Assembly: GCF_002646595.1 (NCBI RefSeq)
Contig: NZ_PDUD01000033.1
Span: 62,001 to 126,000, forward strand
Source: Flavilitoribacter nigricans DSM 23189 = NBRC 102662
GTDB taxonomy: Bacteria > Bacteroidota > Bacteroidia > Chitinophagales > Saprospiraceae
Reading direction: 5' to 3'
DNA length: 64,000 bases
Positions 26,565 through 35,335 of the stretch are shown one piece after another (position 1 is the stretch's first letter; each line of letters opens with the position of its first letter). Both the position numbers and the translations under genes were made by a program. The notes below the pieces were generated by a model that saw nothing but the letters and a program-made list of their open reading frames with translations, was not told the DNA's origin and did no database searches.

Positions 26565-29500
26565 TCATCGGATAACATGTAGCTCTCCCTGGTACATTTT
26601 CCGGACGCCATTGGCAAATTCCACAGATGCCTCCCATACGTACACGCCCTGAGGAACCAATTTACCACGATAGATACCATCCCAGGCACCCGCGGGTCGG
26701 GTTTCTTCCAGCAGGTCGGTTCGCCAAACCTGCTCTCCCCAGGGAGCATATACGATCAGGTCGTAATCAACAATGCCTAATCCAACTGGTTTGAATACCC
26801 GATGAAGATCTTCGCCGTATTCCGGTGTCATAGCATTGTGGGCGTAAAAAGTGCCGATAAATTCCGGACTGATCACCTGGGAAACGGTATCGACACAGGT
26901 AAACGCACCATTATTATCCTGATAAGCAATCAAAGTTACTTCCAGTGGACCGTTGATGTCATATTCGTATTCAAAATCGACCGCTGTAGATTCGGTTCCG
27001 TCGCCTAGCATCCACAGAAAACGATCGGCATTAGTACTTTCGTTCTCAAAACGTACTTCGCCTTTCAGCATACTTGATTCGTTCGGAAAGGCCGTGAATG
27101 CGGCCATGGGACTGCTGTAAACTTGTATGGCTGCTGTTGAATCCAGGATGTCTATACACTGGTTGCCGTAGCGGGCAATTAGCCGGAGATCGTGCGATCC
27201 CAGTTCGGTGGCTGGAAAACTTGGGGTAGCTTCCTCACTGACCAATTGGTCGTCCAGATACCAGGAAAAGCTCAGGGCTTCCCGACTGGTATTCCGGACG
27301 CTTACCGTAAAAGGCGCGCATCCTTCGGCGGGAAGAAGTTCAAATGAAGCCCGGGGTTGCCCATTGACGACGATCTCTTGTGTCGTGGACTGTTCGCAGC
27401 CAAACTCGTTGATAGCGGTCAGCTGCACTTCATAAATATCCGGCACACTGAAGGAATGAGTAGGTTGCGTCTCCGCGGATGCTGCTCCGTCTCCGAAATC
27501 CCAGGCTAGATCGGTGGCGCCGGTCGTCTGACTGGTAAAGTCCACCGGTACGGGTGCTCCGCAGCTATCCCTTTTCGAATATTGAAAATTCACGTCCGGT
27601 TGGGGATAGACAATAATTTGCACCTGGGCTGTATCCACAGGGCATTGGTTATTACTCTGTGCGATCAGGGTAACCGGATAGGTCCCGGGAAGGCTAAACA
27701 AATGTATCGGGTCGGTAATGTCGACCGTATTGCCGTCGTTGAAGATCCATCGATACTGATCAGCATGGATGCTGGTATTGGTAAAATCGATGGAAAGGGG
27801 CGGGCAGCCTGCCCGCAGATCCGGAGAGAAGCCGGCTTCCGGAGAGGGTAAATACTCAATCACTTGTCGGATGCTGTCCCGGCAACCGGCAGCATTCTCT
27901 GCGGTCAGCATAATATCAACCGGGCCGGAATCCGGTACCCAATAAACCGGAGATCGCTGGGTGGAACGATCTTCATTTATCTTCCAGATAAACTGACCGG
28001 CATCAACCGAAGACAAGTTTTGTAGTAGCAGGCTGTCGTGTCCGGTACAAAAGCGATCATTCACTATGGCGAAGTCAGATTTCGGCGGCTCATGGACAGT
28101 GATGGTTTCGTAGAGCGTATCCGAAAAACAACCATTGGCATCGCGGGCTACCAGGGAAATGATAAAGTCACCACTTCGCTCGAAGGTAAAGGTGGGATCG
28201 GACTGGGTAGAGGCGTGCCCGTCGTGCCCAAATCCCCATAGATAGCTTGCCGCCTGCAGGCTTTCATTGGTAAACTCTACCGTTAGTGGGGCGCAGCCGA
28301 TTGAATCGGAAAGGCTGAAGTGGGCCCGGGGTAAGCCGGTTACTTCGATCTGTCGACTATACGTTGCCGGGCAGTCGTTAAGTTCGGAAAATACCGTCAG
28401 GGTAACCGTAAAGTTTCCGGTAGTATCGTATCGATGTGTAGGGTTTAATTCGCTGCTGATGGTTCCGTCTCCAAAATCCCAGCGTGCACCGCTAATACCC
28501 GAGCTGGTATTTTGAAAATAAGTAGCAGCCCCCAGACATACGGAAAGCGGAGCATTGAATCCCGCCTCCGGGGCGGGCAATACCGTGATCATGGCCGTAT
28601 CCAGGTCAGCTCCGCAACGGGCGGCAGCTAGCAGTACGGTATAATCCCCGGCTTCTTCCAGAAAAAACGATGGATTGGGCTGATTGCTGCTGCCAACCCG
28701 GCTACCATCCGATGCCAGTATCGACCAGCTCAGAAAAGAGCCCGGAGTGGAAGCAGAAACTGGCTGGAAATTAAATGGAGAGCAGCCCGCGCTGGTATCC
28801 AGGTCAATAAACGCTTCCACATCCGGAGGAAAGACTGTAACGGTCCGGCCGGCGGTATCTACTCCGCATGCATTGCTGGCGATGAGTGTGATCTCGTAGG
28901 TGCTGATCTCATCCGGAGGAGTCGTGTATACCGGATCGGCTGGCAGCGAATCGGTCGACGTGGTTCCATTGCCAAAGTCCCAGGAAAAAGTATCCGGGTT
29001 TCCGACTGTAGGATTAGCCAGTTCGATAATGAGGGGCGAACAACCATCATCGACGTTCAATCCGATCATGGCGGTGGGATAAGGATGTACCAATACCGAA
29101 TCCTGCAGAGGCACTGTCCCGCACAAGTTATCTACTTCCAGGAGTATTCGAAAATAGGTGTCCTCGGTTATGCTATCGAGCAGGATCGGGCCGGGCTGTT
29201 CTTGTCGAATGGTATCTCCGTCAATATACCAGGTGCTGCTGATCCCATCTCCGGTGCTGGTATTGTTCAGGTTGAGTTCGAAGGCCGCGCAGCCTTCCCG
29301 TTCATCGATGGAAAATCCCGGTTTGGGTGGTTCCGTAATGTAGAGGTCTATACTGGCCGATGCACTGCACCCGGCAGCATTGGTAGACAGGTGCTCGATC
29401 GTATAATTCCCGGCGGTGGTATAGGTGTATTGGGGCGCGCAATCCGAGCGTGTATCGCCGTTGCCCAGGTCCCATGAACACTGCAGACTGGGATCGGTAC

Positions 29501-31934
29501 TGGCTGGAAGTAGGCGAAACGTTTCGTTGATGCAGGCGGTGCCGTCGAGGATGAATCCCGGATCCGGATTGGCATTAAGTATAAAAGTACGGGTAGCGCA
29601 ATCCTGACAACCGGCTACAACCTGACTTTCCAGACAATAGCGATAGATATATTGACTGTCGGTCTTGATCTGAGTGAGATCAATAATGCCGTTCTGGTCA
29701 TCATTTAGGTGCTCTCCTTCCCAATAGCCTCCGGCCGGACTTTGTCCGGTTAATTGATAAGTAGATTCGGTGCTTTCGCAAATGGCTACCGGCGGCCCGG
29801 CCATCAGACTGGCACCGACGTCGATTATTTCAATATTCACCTGACCGTCCTGAGCGCAAGTGGTGCCGGCCGCATATTCATAGGTGTACGCAGCGGGTCC
29901 GCCACCCGCTGCTTTGAGGTCGATGAGACCGGTTACGGCATCGATGCCGGGCCCATCCCACACTCCTCCCGATAAATTGGTCGACAACTGCAGCATCAAT
30001 TCTGAAATGCAAACACTGGTATCCTGGGGAGCCAGCATAAGCAATTCGGGTTCAGCCAGTCGGATCAATGCACTGTCCGTAACAATGCAGGCATTGTGGC
30101 GGTAGGTAAAATAAACGGTATAGTTGCCCGCAGCCAACCCACTTTGTCCGGCATTAAAGATACCCTGATCGGGGATCGTAATTCCGGGGCCTTCCCAGGT
30201 AAATTGACCGCCAGTTGGACTGGCCTGAACATTCAGCCGGGAGCCCAGGTCGATATCCTGATCGGATACGCACAGGTCAAGTTCTGGCAGACTGTTCAGT
30301 TCGGGAAAAGCTTCGGTCGTGACCATGACTTCGGCCATAACCGGGCATCCACTTGCATCCGTGAGCTCATATCGGACCGTGTCCGTACCAATGCCGGCCG
30401 ATAATGGATCGTATACCCCAGTAATGGCATTGATATGGGCTCCCTGCCAGGTGCCGCCATTTGGATTGGCTGTCAGGGCTTCCGGTCCGCTGTTCTCGCA
30501 AAAGATCGGAGGTGGATCAATAGCAATAGTGGTGGAGGCGGCGATAAATATATCTTCCTGATCGCCGGACTGACAGCCGGGACTTCCGATTTCGTAGCTG
30601 ATCACATAGGACATTCCGGGGGTAAGCGTAGCCGGATCAAATATTTCTAATCCAGGAGTGATTCCCGGTCCGGTCCAGGTGCCGCCGTCGATATTCGCGC
30701 TGAGTGTAATGGGGGCGGAGCCGGAGCAAATGGTATCCGGTAGGGGCGTGATCTCCGGCTGTTGTTTCTGAAAGACCAGTACATCTACACTGTCACTTAC
30801 TTCTCCGCAATCGTTGGAAACGCGCAGGATCACCTTCCCATTTTCCTGGAATACGACATTGGAAAAATCTGGTCCGGAAGCAGAAGACGGGGTTCCATTG
30901 ATAAAGGTCCAGTTGATCTCGGAGACGTCATTGCTGAAGTTTGGTGACAGGTCGGCGGCACTGAGGCTCAGCGTTTCGCAACCCGCTGGCGGTGCATCAA
31001 TGTCGGCCAAAGGCGCCTGCCCCAACGTGAGGGTAATGGTCTTCTCTTCTACGCCGCAAACGTTGCGGGCCGTTTGGGTAATGTTGTATTCTCCGGGTTG
31101 TTTAAACCGGACATTGATGTCATTGGTAGCCAGAGTCTGGACGGTGTCAGTAAAGCACCATTTCAGCGTATCAGCGGGGGTGATGTTCCAGACGGTATTG
31201 CTGAATTCGTTGGCCCGGTCAAAAAGATCTACAGTTTTAGGTGCACAAAGATTTTCGGTCGGGTAAATAAAATCCGCCATCGGCTGTCCGACCACCTTTA
31301 TCTTTCGACTGGTGGTATGCTCTCCACAGGAATTTTCCACTGTTAATTTGACCGTGTATTCTCCCGGGGAAGTGAATGGATAGCTGGGATTCTCTTCGGT
31401 GGAAGTATTACCATCGCCAAATTCCCATAAATAGGATTCCGCGTTGCAACTACTGTTAGTAGGGGTAAAGGGATCAGTTATACAGATCTCGTCGGGCGTA
31501 TCTATCCGGGCAACCGGCCGCATGCGAACGGAAACGAGCGTGCTGTTCCAGTTACAACTTATGCCTTCATCGCAACGTTTGGCGCCCACAAAGCAAATGA
31601 ACTGATTGAAAATAGCTCCGGTTTCGCAGCGATCGATCCCCTGAAAGTCGTATTCGTGGGTGACATTATCGTAGTTCAGCACCGTATCGATGGTACCGTC
31701 GCCCCAGTCGATATAAAATTCATCGAAATCTTTCGTGGAGCTTGTATTGGCGAGGGTGATGGTGCTGTTCTCACAAAAAACATTATTGCCGCTGGGAGCA
31801 AATGAGACAAAAACGGGACCACAGGCATCATTGTTACAGATATCAATGGTACAGTTATTATTCTGCCCAAAAAGGGTTGTGGAGAATGAGCTGATAAAAA
31901 GCAAAAGCCCAAAGATCCTTTTGATTGATTGCAT
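26565..31934 (-). CDS. Giant multi-PKD secreted protein with T9SS type B (gliding-motility) C-terminal domain
   Basis: This 1789-aa protein has a signal peptide ending near TLFGQ (residue 24). PKD-type beta-sandwich repeats are marked by cores such as WEFGDGNTS, WDLGNGDT, WDFGNGTTS, WDFGDGTIS, WDFGDGAAS and WMLGDGTES. The centre (about residues 400-760) instead has at least five copies of another module marked GG-x-W-x-G-P-G-I (GGTWTGPGI, GGTWQGAHI, GGVWDGPGI, GGYWEGEHL). The last about 85 residues match the gliding-motility-associated C-terminal sorting domain (DLIVYAPWGEQVWRT, AWDGIYRGKLVPQGVYVWE, YQGELHVIR). It is probably a long cell-surface fibre or adhesin exported by the type IX system. 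The PorP/SprF gene lies 8 bp upstream. Confidence 0.92.
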   Translation of the reverse strand: MQSIKRIFGLLLFISSFSTTLFGQNNNCTIDICNNDACGPVFVSFAPSGNNVFCENSTITLANTSSTKDFDEFYIDWGDGTIDTVLNYDNVTHEYDFQGIDRCETGAIFNQFICFVGAKRCDEGISCNWNSTLVSVRMRPVARIDTPDEICITDPFTPTNSSCNAESYLWEFGDGNTSTEENPSYPFTSPGEYTVKLTVENSCGEHTTSRKIKVVGQPMADFIYPTENLCAPKTVDLFDRANEFSNTVWNITPADTLKWCFTDTVQTLATNDINVRFKQPGEYNITQTARNVCGVEEKTITLTLGQAPLADIDAPPAGCETLSLSAADLSPNFSNDVSEINWTFINGTPSSASGPDFSNVVFQENGKVILRVSNDCGEVSDSVDVLVFQKQQPEITPLPDTICSGSAPITLSANIDGGTWTGPGITPGLEIFDPATLTPGMSYVISYEIGSPGCQSGDQEDIFIAASTTIAIDPPPIFCENSGPEALTANPNGGTWQGAHINAITGVYDPLSAGIGTDTVRYELTDASGCPVMAEVMVTTEAFPELNSLPELDLCVSDQDIDLGSRLNVQASPTGGQFTWEGPGITIPDQGIFNAGQSGLAAGNYTVYFTYRHNACIVTDSALIRLAEPELLMLAPQDTSVCISELMLQLSTNLSGGVWDGPGIDAVTGLIDLKAAGGGPAAYTYEYAAGTTCAQDGQVNIEIIDVGASLMAGPPVAICESTESTYQLTGQSPAGGYWEGEHLNDDQNGIIDLTQIKTDSQYIYRYCLESQVVAGCQDCATRTFILNANPDPGFILDGTACINETFRLLPASTDPSLQCSWDLGNGDTRSDCAPQYTYTTAGNYTIEHLSTNAAGCSASASIDLYITEPPKPGFSIDEREGCAAFELNLNNTSTGDGISSTWYIDGDTIRQEQPGPILLDSITEDTYFRILLEVDNLCGTVPLQDSVLVHPYPTAMIGLNVDDGCSPLIIELANPTVGNPDTFSWDFGNGTTSTDSLPADPVYTTPPDEISTYEITLIASNACGVDTAGRTVTVFPPDVEAFIDLDTSAGCSPFNFQPVSASTPGSFLSWSILASDGSRVGSSNQPNPSFFLEEAGDYTVLLAAARCGADLDTAMITVLPAPEAGFNAPLSVCLGAATYFQNTSSGISGARWDFGDGTISSELNPTHRYDTTGNFTVTLTVFSELNDCPATYSRQIEVTGLPRAHFSLSDSIGCAPLTVEFTNESLQAASYLWGFGHDGHASTQSDPTFTFERSGDFIISLVARDANGCFSDTLYETITVHEPPKSDFAIVNDRFCTGHDSLLLQNLSSVDAGQFIWKINEDRSTQRSPVYWVPDSGPVDIMLTAENAAGCRDSIRQVIEYLPSPEAGFSPDLRAGCPPLSIDFTNTSIHADQYRWIFNDGNTVDITDPIHLFSLPGTYPVTLIAQSNNQCPVDTAQVQIIVYPQPDVNFQYSKRDSCGAPVPVDFTSQTTGATDLAWDFGDGAASAETQPTHSFSVPDIYEVQLTAINEFGCEQSTTQEIVVNGQPRASFELLPAEGCAPFTVSVRNTSREALSFSWYLDDQLVSEEATPSFPATELGSHDLRLIARYGNQCIDILDSTAAIQVYSSPMAAFTAFPNESSMLKGEVRFENESTNADRFLWMLGDGTESTAVDFEYEYDINGPLEVTLIAYQDNNGAFTCVDTVSQVISPEFIGTFYAHNAMTPEYGEDLHRVFKPVGLGIVDYDLIVYAPWGEQVWRTDLLEETRPAGAWDGIYRGKLVPQGVYVWEASVEFANGVRKMYQGELHVIR

Positions 31935-31942
31935 AGTGCTGA

Positions 31943-33148
31943 TTACTTTTTATACCAGATATTTTCGTAAAGTTTACGGTGACTGTTGGATACTTTGGGA
32001 CAGAGGTGACGGTTTTTACCCGCCCGGAGGTCGTGTTTCCCATTTCGGCGACTACTGCACATCGGGCTGTAGGAAAGATGATAAGCGATACCAAATTCCA
32101 GGATCGGTCCAACCCGATTTTTCAGACCACTGACGCCAATAGAGTAGCTGAAACCGAGATCCAGTCGGCTTTGACTATCCGAAAGTTCTCCCAGGATCTG
32201 GTTGAACTCGATAGCAATGCTGAGCCAGTTGGTATTGGTCCTTTCCGGATTAGCCCAGCGGGAGGAATGGTAAAATACACTTAGGGCCGTCAGATTATTC
32301 CATCCGGCCCGGAGCCCGGTTTCCCAGTATTGCAATTGCTCCTGCCGCTGAAAAAATACCTGAGGACGTAGGGATATGATGTCCCGGTTGCGGTTAAACG
32401 GGTATAGTTCCACCGCGGCATGCAGGGTGTACCTGCTGGCCAGGGTGGTTCCGATCCCCAGTAAGGATTCGTCATTTCCGAACTGGCGGGGATTGATCAG
32501 GTCCAGTACATTATGCAGACTGGCTCCGTAAGTGATGTAGTAAGGCTGTCGGTTCTGGTTGCGCTCTACTACATGCTGGTTAACAAAACCCAGCGCGGGA
32601 GCAAAAAAGGTGCGGGAAGTACCGGCATCTTCCGGAATGATGAAAGTGGTCTGATTGGGATTACCGAAAGCGTCGAAAAGCCCGTATTTAAAATCGAGCT
32701 GATCAGCAAAACTGAGTTTATTGAAATCTAATCTCTTGCCACCCCACTGGAAGTTCAATCCGAAGCGGGTGGTCATACTGTGGTAGCCATCGTCAAAGAA
32801 CAGGAAACTGGCTGATATTTTTCCCCCGACCATCCAGGTACGCAGCATACCCGCTCCTTCTTCATCCTGTAGCAGTTGGATGCCGTAATCGTAAATATTT
32901 TGGCAGGCGAGACTTTCTTCGTAATTGAAGAATTTGGTCTCAAACGGTTTTACCCGGGCGCTTTGCCACTGGGTTTTATATTTGGCACTGAACATGGCCG
33001 AACCGCGAATACCGGTAAAAGCGGGGTTATACCAGGACCGATTGTTGTGAAAATGGACCATAAAAGGATCCTGGGCCCCAACGGGCGACAATGAACAGCA
33101 AGCCCAAAGTAAAACTCCGGTTACATACCTGAATAATCTATAGTTCAT
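31943..33148 (-). CDS. PorP/SprF-family type IX secretion outer-membrane protein
   Basis: This 401-aa predicted outer-membrane barrel has a signal peptide to about residue 25 (SPVGAQDP). The family opening is clear: FHNNRSWYNPAFTGIRGSAMF followed by KTQWQ. PorP/SprF proteins act with T9SS substrates that carry type B C-termini, and are usually encoded beside a giant adhesin, as here. It is cotranscribed with the PKD gene (8-bp gap). The last about 40 residues after FGIAYHL are basic and contain two Cys, instead of ending at a barrel strand. This tail may be normal for the clade or reflect a changed frame. Confidence 0.9.
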   Translation of the reverse strand: MNYRLFRYVTGVLLWACCSLSPVGAQDPFMVHFHNNRSWYNPAFTGIRGSAMFSAKYKTQWQSARVKPFETKFFNYEESLACQNIYDYGIQLLQDEEGAGMLRTWMVGGKISASFLFFDDGYHSMTTRFGLNFQWGGKRLDFNKLSFADQLDFKYGLFDAFGNPNQTTFIIPEDAGTSRTFFAPALGFVNQHVVERNQNRQPYYITYGASLHNVLDLINPRQFGNDESLLGIGTTLASRYTLHAAVELYPFNRNRDIISLRPQVFFQRQEQLQYWETGLRAGWNNLTALSVFYHSSRWANPERTNTNWLSIAIEFNQILGELSDSQSRLDLGFSYSIGVSGLKNRVGPILEFGIAYHLSYSPMCSSRRNGKHDLRAGKNRHLCPKVSNSHRKLYENIWYKK

Positions 33149-33282
33149 TTAAACAGGGGTTTGTTTTAGGTGAATTGGGATCAGACCAAAAGGATCATCC
33201 TGTTGATCTTCGAAAAGATCGCGATCCGGGGTATAGGTGATTGCGAGCGGGCATTTTCGGGACTCTATACAAACCTTCCCGC

Positions 33283-34185
33283 CTACTTATACCGCCGCTG
33301 ATAATACTTAATAATCTCACTACCCTTCTTAATATGCGTATTGGCATTACCCGTACGGACGATAAATTCCTCCTGTTCTTCCTGTTGGTTATAGGTTCGG
33401 AAAAAGACGGGTGAACGGGCTGCGTCGCAGTCGATACGTACGATGGTCTTACCGTAAATGCCTTCCAGTTCAAAATGGACCAGGTTGTTGAAAAAGGTGC
33501 CGAGGCGTAGCCGGATCAGGCTCCGGATGTCCCGCTCAAATTTGTCCAGGTCTTTGGTGGTAGCGTCCACACCGGCCACCTGCCCGCCGTCAGTTACGCC
33601 GACAAAAACTGTTCCTCCGTGGAGGTTCATGAATCCGCAGAGGGTGCGGACGATCGGGGTACGTACTTCGCGGTTTATCGAGGTTTTGAATTCCCGGCTC
33701 TCGCTTTCGCCCTTGCGGATCATTTCCTGACTGGAAAGCAGCTCTTCCTGGTAGAAATAGCTGATCATTTTTTTGGTGAGGGCCCGGACAAGTTTCAGGA
33801 TCAGACTGCTGGGCAGGATCTCCGGATTAAAGAAAATTTCGCTATTGAAGACGATCAATTTGGACGGTTCCAGAGCCCGGACGGTGCCCAGGCGGTGCTT
33901 TTCGGAAAAAACGGCGATCTCTCCGAAAATATCACCGGCGATACATTCTTTGTAGTCATTACTCTTGAGTCGGATGGAGAACTTACCGTGGATAACGATA
34001 AAGAATTTTTTGCCCTCTTCTTCCACCGAAAATACCTGGTTGCCCTCGAAAAACTCCTGGGTATCCACCAGCGTGAGCAGCATCTGTTTTTCTTTCAGAT
34101 TGAAAATCGCAAAATCAGGGCATCGGTCAAAGGCATCTAAAATCTCCTTTTGGTCAGGGGAGAGGGAATTGGGTGTATAGGTCAT
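33283..34185 (-). CDS. Cyclic-nucleotide-binding domain fused to AlbA_2 (Schlafen-type) domain
   Basis: This 300-aa protein has two parts. Residues about 15-145 are a CRP-like cyclic-nucleotide-binding beta-roll: EGNQVFSVEEEGKKFFIVIHGKFS-type strands and IAGDIFGEIAVFSEKHRLGTVRA, which is the phosphate-binding cassette region. Residues about 160-285 are an AlbA_2/Schlafen domain: EFKTSINREVRTPIVRTLCGFMNLHGGTVFVGVTDGG, and near the end FIVRTGNANTHI. No CRP-type helix-turn-helix is present. AlbA_2 domains bind nucleotides or nucleic acid, and some Schlafen proteins cut RNA. A cNMP-controlled nucleic-acid protein is a fair inference, but the ligand and action are not known. Confidence 0.85.
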   Translation of the reverse strand: MTYTPNSLSPDQKEILDAFDRCPDFAIFNLKEKQMLLTLVDTQEFFEGNQVFSVEEEGKKFFIVIHGKFSIRLKSNDYKECIAGDIFGEIAVFSEKHRLGTVRALEPSKLIVFNSEIFFNPEILPSSLILKLVRALTKKMISYFYQEELLSSQEMIRKGESESREFKTSINREVRTPIVRTLCGFMNLHGGTVFVGVTDGGQVAGVDATTKDLDKFERDIRSLIRLRLGTFFNNLVHFELEGIYGKTIVRIDCDAARSPVFFRTYNQQEEQEEFIVRTGNANTHIKKGSEIIKYYQRRYK

Positions 34186-34907
34186 TACTTGATCATATTT
34201 AGAAGGTTTTGGGTAAAATGCTGCCGCCCTGAAGTACCGAACATTGAAAATTAATAAAACTTGGATTTACCGCAACCTGTCCCGCCACGGGGCAACCGCG
34301 CAGCGGTCGGGAAGACCGCAAAGCCGCCAAGTTTTACAATGAATTCTTTCGAAAAAATTTGCTGATGCAAATTTTTCGATCTTTATCGGCATTAACGGTT
34401 AAGAACGCAAAGGTTAGTGGATTTGCCGACGGCAAATTCACTAAAAAAGCTTAACGTCTTGGCTGCTTCGCGGTGAAATTCAGTTATTTCTGGTTTTTGA
34501 TTATTAAATATTAATATTCCTCACTATAGGACGGCAGTCCGGCTATCCGGAAGGTCGATTTAAGTTGCTTTGTGACCAGTCAATGAATGTAGTTGCGGCC
34601 GTTGCGGAGAAAGGCCTTTTTGCGGGGTTTGGTTCGATAAGCGATCTTGTACATTGGAAAAAAGTGGGAAGCGTACCTTCCACTTTACCTGCCGGCAAAC
34701 TGTACGCTCTCCCTATAACTAGGACTTAGGCAACCCACTGTGGGCCGCGCTCACCCGAGAAGGGTGAGATTTCCGGCAGGACTTCATTTCCACCACCAGG
34801 CTCAGCGAAAAACGCGTTGGAACAATAGGAAACATCAGGGCAAACTGGAGTCTGGAGTAGTAGTTACTATCTGACCGTTCCATGAGCGGAAGCGGCCGTT
34901 TCGGGCT
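34186..34907. other. Intergenic region with composite hairpin element
   Basis: This 722-bp region contains no convincing gene. Its core, 34316-34473, is a nested inverted-repeat element described separately. The remainder, 34480-34907, shows no coding signal and no clear promoter. Confidence 0.5.
34316..34473. repeat. Composite palindromic intergenic element (nested hairpins)
   Basis: Outer arms CCGCAAAGCCGCCAAG (34316-34331) and CTTGGCTGCTTCGCGG (34458-34473) pair at 14 of 16 positions. Two inner hairpins lie between them: CGAAAAAATTTGC against GCAAATTTTTCG (34350-34378) and TTAGTGGATTTGCC against GGCAAATTCACTAA (34414-34444, 13 of 14). The layout is like a small non-autonomous or REP-like repeat unit. 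There is no transposase in the window. Confidence 0.6.
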
Positions 34908-35141
34908 TTATAGCATCTGATGCTGTTGCATGTAACGGTACAGGTCAAAGGTGCGGTTGACGTTTACTTTGCTCCGCATCCGGCGCAGGTGGGTCTGAAA
35001 AGTGTGCTCGGATATACCGAGCGCTTCGGAGGCCTGCGCGATCGTCGGATGCTTGGCCCAGGCCTTAACAATGGCCCGCTGCCGTTCGGTGAATTTCATT
35101 TTGGGTGTTTTGTCCATAGTACTATTTTTCGCTATCTTCAT
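34908..35141 (-). CDS. Small LuxR-type helix-turn-helix regulator
   Basis: The C-terminal 60 residues form a LuxR/GerE-like helix-turn-helix: MKFTERQRAIVKAWAKH, then IAQASEALGISEHTFQTHLRRMRSKV. It has no receiver or ligand-binding domain, so it is a bare DNA-binding protein of about 77 residues. I choose the ATG at 35141; the ATG at 35117 is also possible, and an upstream frame to 35228 would add an unlikely extension. It is divergent from the 507-aa helical protein, with a roughly 200-bp AT-rich region between them, so it may regulate that gene. Confidence 0.75.
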   Translation of the reverse strand: MKIAKNSTMDKTPKMKFTERQRAIVKAWAKHPTIAQASEALGISEHTFQTHLRRMRSKVNVNRTFDLYRYMQQHQML

Positions 35142-35335
35142 TTTTTTGAAAGTTTCCGGTTTATAAAAATCTCTCTGCGCTTTCTGTAGCATAAAGTTGG
35201 GATATCTGTGGCACCTTTTCCCGGACATTTTCCTGCCAGATTTTGCTGATTTTAAGAAAAAAAATTTCTGGAGTCTTCCTGAGGCTCTATAGGTATATTA
35301 TTGTTTTTCAGTATTTTATATGTAATGTTTGATTT

